Below are positions 60,992 to 64,000 of a stretch of 64,000 nucleotides of DNA, in pieces. Position numbers and translations under genes: made by a program. Source of the DNA: Bacteroidaceae bacterium. GTDB taxonomy: Bacteria > Bacteroidota > Bacteroidia > Bacteroidales > Bacteroidaceae. The first letter of the stretch is position 1, and each line of letters starts with the position of its first letter. The notes below the pieces were generated by a model, which saw only the letters and a list, made by a program, of their open reading frames with translations, had not been told where the DNA came from and did not search any database. The stretch covers positions 1 to 64,000 of the forward strand of contig JAFVTT010000001.1 in assembly GCA_017503065.1 (NCBI GenBank), read 5' to 3'.

Positions 60992-62326
60992 ATGGCAAAA
61001 CTCTGGGACAAAGGCTTTGAGATAAATGCCGAGATAGAAAAGTATACCGTAGGCCGCGACCGCGAACTGGACCTGTATCTGGCTCAGGACGACGTGCTTG
61101 GTTCCATGGCGCACATCACCATGCTGGAGAGCATCGGCTTGCTGGAAAAGGATGAACTGGCGGCACTCCTTGCCAAACTGAAAGAGATCTACGGCCAGGC
61201 GCTTCAGGGCGACTTCGAGATAGAGGACGGCATAGAGGACGTACATTCCCAGGTGGAACTCATGCTCACCCGCTCCCTGGGCGAGATGGGCAAGAAGATA
61301 CATTCCGGCCGTTCGCGCAACGACCAGGTTCTTGTGGACCTGCGCCTCTTCACGCGCCGTCAGTTGCGCCTTATCGTGGAGGACGTCTGCTCCCTGTTCC
61401 GCGAACTCCAGGCACAGAGCGAGCACTACAAGAACGTGCTAATGCCCGGCTATACCCACCTGCAGGTGGCCATGCCGTCGAGTTTCGGCCTTTGGTTCGG
61501 CGCCTATGCCGAATCTCTCGTGGACGACATGATGATGCTTCAGGCGGCATATCGCCAGACCAACCGCAACCCCCTCGGTTCTGCGGCAGGCTATGGAAGC
61601 AGTTTCCCCCTGAACCGCAGCATGACCACAAGCCTGCTGGGCTTCGACTCTATGGATTATAACGTGGTGTACGCACAGATGGGACGCGGCAAGACGGAAC
61701 GCAACGTGGCCTTTGCCATGGCTTCCGTGGCAAGTACTGTCAGCAAGATGGCCTTCGATGCCTGCCTGTTCAACTCGCAGAACTTCTCCTTCGTGCGCCT
61801 TCCCAAGGAGTGCACCACTGGAAGCAGCATCATGCCCCACAAGAAGAACCCCGATGTTTTCGAACTTACACGCGCAAAGTGCAACAAACTCCAGGCTCTG
61901 CCCCAGCAGATCATGATGATAATGAACAATCTGCCCTCCGGATACTTCCGCGACCTGCAGATTATCAAGGAGGTTTTCCTCCCTGCCTTCCAGGAGTTGC
62001 GCGACTGTCTGCAGATGTCGGCCTACATAATCCGCAAGATGGAGGTAAACGAGGAAATCCTCTCCGACCCGCGTTACGATCTCATGTTCTCCGTGGAGGA
62101 GGTGAACCGCCTCGCCACCGAAGGCATGCCCTTCCGCGATGCATACAAGAAGGTGGGCCTGGACATAGAGGCCGGCAACTTCACCCCCGACAAGAACATC
62201 CGCCATACTCACGAAGGCAGCATAGGCAACCTGTGCAACGAGGAGATAGCCCGACTGATGGATTCCCTTGTCGGTGAGTTCCATTTTGAACGTATAGACA
62301 AGGCCGTGGAGGCTCTGCTGGCATGA
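60992..62326 (+). CDS. argH: Argininosuccinate lyase
   Basis: Splits argininosuccinate to arginine and fumarate. The 444-residue protein carries HSGRSRNDQVLVDLRLF, MPGYTHLQVAMPSSFG with the catalytic His, and the superfamily signature GSSIMPHKKNPDVFEL. Length and motifs match ArgH. It overlaps the following lipoprotein gene by four bases. Confidence 0.95.
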   Translation: MAKLWDKGFEINAEIEKYTVGRDRELDLYLAQDDVLGSMAHITMLESIGLLEKDELAALLAKLKEIYGQALQGDFEIEDGIEDVHSQVELMLTRSLGEMGKKIHSGRSRNDQVLVDLRLFTRRQLRLIVEDVCSLFRELQAQSEHYKNVLMPGYTHLQVAMPSSFGLWFGAYAESLVDDMMMLQAAYRQTNRNPLGSAAGYGSSFPLNRSMTTSLLGFDSMDYNVVYAQMGRGKTERNVAFAMASVASTVSKMAFDACLFNSQNFSFVRLPKECTTGSSIMPHKKNPDVFELTRAKCNKLQALPQQIMMIMNNLPSGYFRDLQIIKEVFLPAFQELRDCLQMSAYIIRKMEVNEEILSDPRYDLMFSVEEVNRLATEGMPFRDAYKKVGLDIEAGNFTPDKNIRHTHEGSIGNLCNEEIARLMDSLVGEFHFERIDKAVEALLA

Positions 62327-62910
62327 GGTTACACAGAAGCATAAAGTCATTTATGGCAATGCTGGTTGTCCTTGTGGCAACCGGCATTGTCTCTTCCTGC
62401 GAGAAGGCGGAAAACAGATACAGCGGTTACCGTGCCTATTTCAAGTACGCCCCTGTCAGCGCCAAACCCAACCTGTACCGTGCCTGCACCTCTTTGGGGG
62501 AATTCTGTTCCATAACGTATCCCCCCGGTGTCAACTATGTGATAAAGAGTCCCAGCACCCCATCGGCGGTGGACTATATCCAGCGCACCGCCTTGCAAGG
62601 CTATCAGGGTTTTGTCCTTGGTGTCGGAGGAGGCCTTATAGTGGGCATGCCCACCATACCGGAGATGCTGGAACAGGAAAGCCAGGTCACATGTTACGAC
62701 CTCTGCTGCCCCAACTGCTATCAGGTCTACCATATCCTCAAGCAGTTGGAACTCCATGTCGGAGGTTCGGCCGCTTGTTCCTCATGCCATCGCACCTATG
62801 ATCTCAACAATCAGGGCATGGTGTCCAAGGGGGATGCCGGCCGTTCCCTTTTCCGCTATTATGTGCATTATTATGCCCCCACTCAGAGTCTGACAATCAA
62901 CAATAATTAG
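62323..62910 (+). CDS. Rieske-like cysteine-rich lipoprotein
   Basis: A 195-residue lipoprotein (signal ending VSSCEKA). The C-terminal half resembles a Rieske domain: the second cluster reads CSSCHRTYDLNNQGMVSKGDAGRSLFRYYVHY, like CPxCHGxxFD...GPAxRPLxxY. The first cluster, CYDLCCPNC, lacks the usual CxH histidine and has four cysteines, so the metal site, if any, differs from a [2Fe-2S] Rieske centre. It is translationally coupled to argH with which it has no obvious link; function is unknown. Confidence 0.6.
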   Translation: MRLHRSIKSFMAMLVVLVATGIVSSCEKAENRYSGYRAYFKYAPVSAKPNLYRACTSLGEFCSITYPPGVNYVIKSPSTPSAVDYIQRTALQGYQGFVLGVGGGLIVGMPTIPEMLEQESQVTCYDLCCPNCYQVYHILKQLELHVGGSAACSSCHRTYDLNNQGMVSKGDAGRSLFRYYVHYYAPTQSLTINNN

Positions 62911-62962
62911 ACTAAAAGTGTAGTTTTCCCACCTTTTCTTTGGTCGTATCGTTTTTTTGTCA

Positions 62963-62970
62963 TACCTTTG
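62963..62970 (+). promoter_or_regulatory. -7 box of tRNA-Lys
   Basis: TACCTTTG is a perfect TAnnTTTG box 36 bp before the mature tRNA. Confidence 0.6.
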
Positions 62971-63006
62971 CACCCGCTAATGTAAATATGATTAGCATTT
63001 CAGGTT

Positions 63007-63079
63007 GACTCGCTAGCTCAGTAGGTAGAGCACTTCACTTTTAATGAAGGGGTCTCGGGTTCGAACCCCGAGCGGGTTA
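63007..63079 (+). tRNA. tRNA-Lys (anticodon TTT)
   Basis: Acceptor GACTCGC pairs with GCGGGTT (two wobble pairs), D-arm GCTCAGTAGGTAGAGC, anticodon stem CTTCA/TGAAG around the loop CTTTTAA (anticodon TTT), and T-arm TCGGGTTCGAACCCCGA. The CCA is not encoded. Confidence 0.96.
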
Positions 63080-63097
63080 CAGGAAGAGGGTGGTCAA

Positions 63098-63226
63098 AAT
63101 GAAGTGCCCCCCAAAATAAGTTAGACGTTTAACACGTTATTTATTACTTAGGTATTGAGCTCGGTATATGCCGGGCTCAATACTTTTAGTTCCCTTATTG
63201 TAAGCGGCAAGTCTTCTTTTTTGGGG
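63098..63226. mobile_element. Possible short transposon-derived element (MITE or IS-end remnant)
   Basis: The left end reads GTGCCCCCCAAAATAAGTTAGAC and the right, on the opposite strand, GCTCACCCCAAAAAAGAAGAC, forming imperfect terminal inverted repeats around CCCCAAAA. No transposase is present in about 130 bp. The tRNA terminator hairpin (63,152-63,188) lies inside. The left flank resembles a remnant near tRNA-Arg. Confidence 0.4.
63152..63188 (+). terminator. Hairpin terminator after tRNA-Lys
   Basis: A 13-bp stem (GTATTGAGCTCGG with CCGGGCTCAATAC, one T-G pair) with a six-base loop, followed by TTTT. It can terminate the tRNA transcript or act as part of the transposon-like element around it. 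Confidence 0.78.
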
Positions 63227-63241
63227 TGAGCTGGACAATAA

Positions 63242-63273
63242 TTTGGTATTTAGTTCACTTAATCGTAGCATTG
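63242..63273 (+). promoter_or_regulatory. Recurrent promoter, distal metG copy
   Basis: TTTG at 63,242-63,245, 20-bp spacer ending ACTTAATCG, TAGCATTG at 63,266-63,273 (one mismatch to TAnnTTTG). The distal of two metG promoters. Confidence 0.6.
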
Positions 63274-63316
63274 AACTTTGTTCTAAGTTACTATCGCTCT
63301 GATTTGCTCAAATAAA

Positions 63317-63348
63317 TTTGGCAAATCGCGCGCTTAATCGTAACTTTG
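63317..63348 (+). promoter_or_regulatory. Recurrent promoter, copy f (metG)
   Basis: TTTG at 63,317-63,320, 20-bp spacer ending CGCTTAATCG, TAACTTTG at 63,341-63,348, 28 bp before the metG ATG. Confidence 0.78.
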
Positions 63349-63376
63349 TAGCGCAATAATTTACATATATCAAGAA

Positions 63377-64000
63377 ATGGAAAAGAATTTCAAGAGAACT
63401 ACTGTCACTTCGGCTCTTCCCTATGCCAACGGTCCAGTGCACATCGGACATCTGGCTGGTGTGTATGTGCCGGCAGACATATATGTGCGCTACTTGCGAC
63501 TGAAGAAGCGCGATGTGCTATTCATAGGTGGCAGTGACGAACATGGCGTACCCGTAACAATCCGTGCCCGCAAGGAGGGCATCAGCGTACAGGAGGTGGT
63601 GGACCGATACCACGGCATCATCAAGGACTCCTTCGAGAAGTTCGGCATCTCCTTCGATGTCTACTCGCGCACCAGCGGTCCCATACACCATCAGTTTGCC
63701 AGCGACTTCTTCAAAAAACTCTATGAGGAGGGCAAGTTCGTGGAGAAGGTGACGGAGCAGTTCTTTGACGAGGCTACAGGACGCTTCCTCTCCGACCGCA
63801 ACATCAAGGGCGAGTGCCCCCGTTGCCATGCCGCCGATGCCTACGGCGACCAGTGCGAGAAGTGCGGTGCAACGCTCTCTCCCGAGGAACTTATCAACCC
63901 CTACAATGCAGAGACGGGCAACCCCCTGGTGCAGAAGGAGACCAAGCACTGGTACCTGCCTCTGGACAAGGACCAGGAGTGGCTGGAGAAGTGGATTCTG
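63377..64000 (+). CDS. metG: Methionyl-tRNA synthetase, N-terminal part (continues past the window)
   Basis: Charges tRNA-Met. The first 208 residues are visible and no stop occurs before the edge. The class I opening [20 protein letters not shown] contains the HIGH motif, and a four-cysteine zinc knuckle follows ([18 protein letters not shown]). KMSKS and the anticodon domain lie beyond the window. It is the typical zinc-binding, MetG1-type enzyme. Confidence 0.95.
   Translation, partial: MEKNFKRTTVTSALPYANGPVHIGHLAGVYVPADIYVRYLRLKKRDVLFIGGSDEHGVPVTIRARKEGISVQEVVDRYHGIIKDSFEKFGISFDVYSRTSGPIHHQFASDFFKKLYEEGKFVEKVTEQFFDEATGRFLSDRNIKGECPRCHAADAYGDQCEKCGATLSPEELINPYNAETGNPLVQKETKHWYLPLDKDQEWLEKWIL

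Overview
The window is from the chromosome of a Bacteroidota bacterium, order Bacteroidales; Prevotellaceae or a close relative is my guess, but genus cannot be settled from the sequence. The evidence: almost every transcription unit is preceded by the Bacteroidetes promoter (TTTG at -33 and TAnnTTTG at -7) rather than an E. coli-type box; the block porG-uppS-bamA-three skp/ompH-murI; a DUF2764-containing V-type ATPase operon; DUF349, DUF4369 and DUF6242-like proteins; and a subtype-iii (Bacteroidetes) type VI secretion cluster.

Layout. 1-12,940: rpsO, then a nine-gene contractile-injection cluster (tssH, tssB, tssC, two near-identical-fold Hcp tubes, two diverged Hcp-like genes, a very large VgrG with N-terminal Ig-like domains, and a coiled-coil/beta-repeat protein), closed by a 22-bp tandem repeat array. 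No tssE, F, G, K or N-R is present, so the cluster is split or reduced. 13,030-21,170: LolE-like permease, two lipoproteins, xerD, then the rightward set aroQ, O-methyltransferase, rbfA, yifB. 21,375-30,811: threonine catabolism (tdh, ridA, ilvA), dipeptidase pepD, a membrane flippase-like protein, rsmA, corA and a DUF349 protein; the gaps here hold several families of short interspersed repeats. 31,116-39,141: tRNA-Arg and a complete leftward V-ATPase operon (E-DUF2764-A-B-D-I-K).

39,337-48,863: an envelope-polysaccharide and defence island: a MOP-family flippase, a DpnII/MboI-type (GATC) restriction-modification system carrying an extra PD-(D/E)XK nuclease gene, ispD, three glycosyltransferases and a VanZ-like protein. 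48,996-57,168: outer-membrane biogenesis (murI, three Skp-like chaperones, bamA, uppS, porG, a lipoprotein). 57,232-64,000: ribD, prmC, recX, pyrE, a small SRPBCC protein, argH, a Rieske-like lipoprotein, tRNA-Lys and the start of metG, which runs off the right edge.

The most unusual content is the injection cluster (Ig-like domains on the spike, a large unassigned C-terminal region, an internal terminator between tube and tip genes, no baseplate or membrane complex), the extra nuclease inside the DpnII-type system, and a recurrent promoter cassette with the core CGCTTAATCG immediately before the -7 box. Product names come from reading the translated proteins for family motifs; no database search was run.
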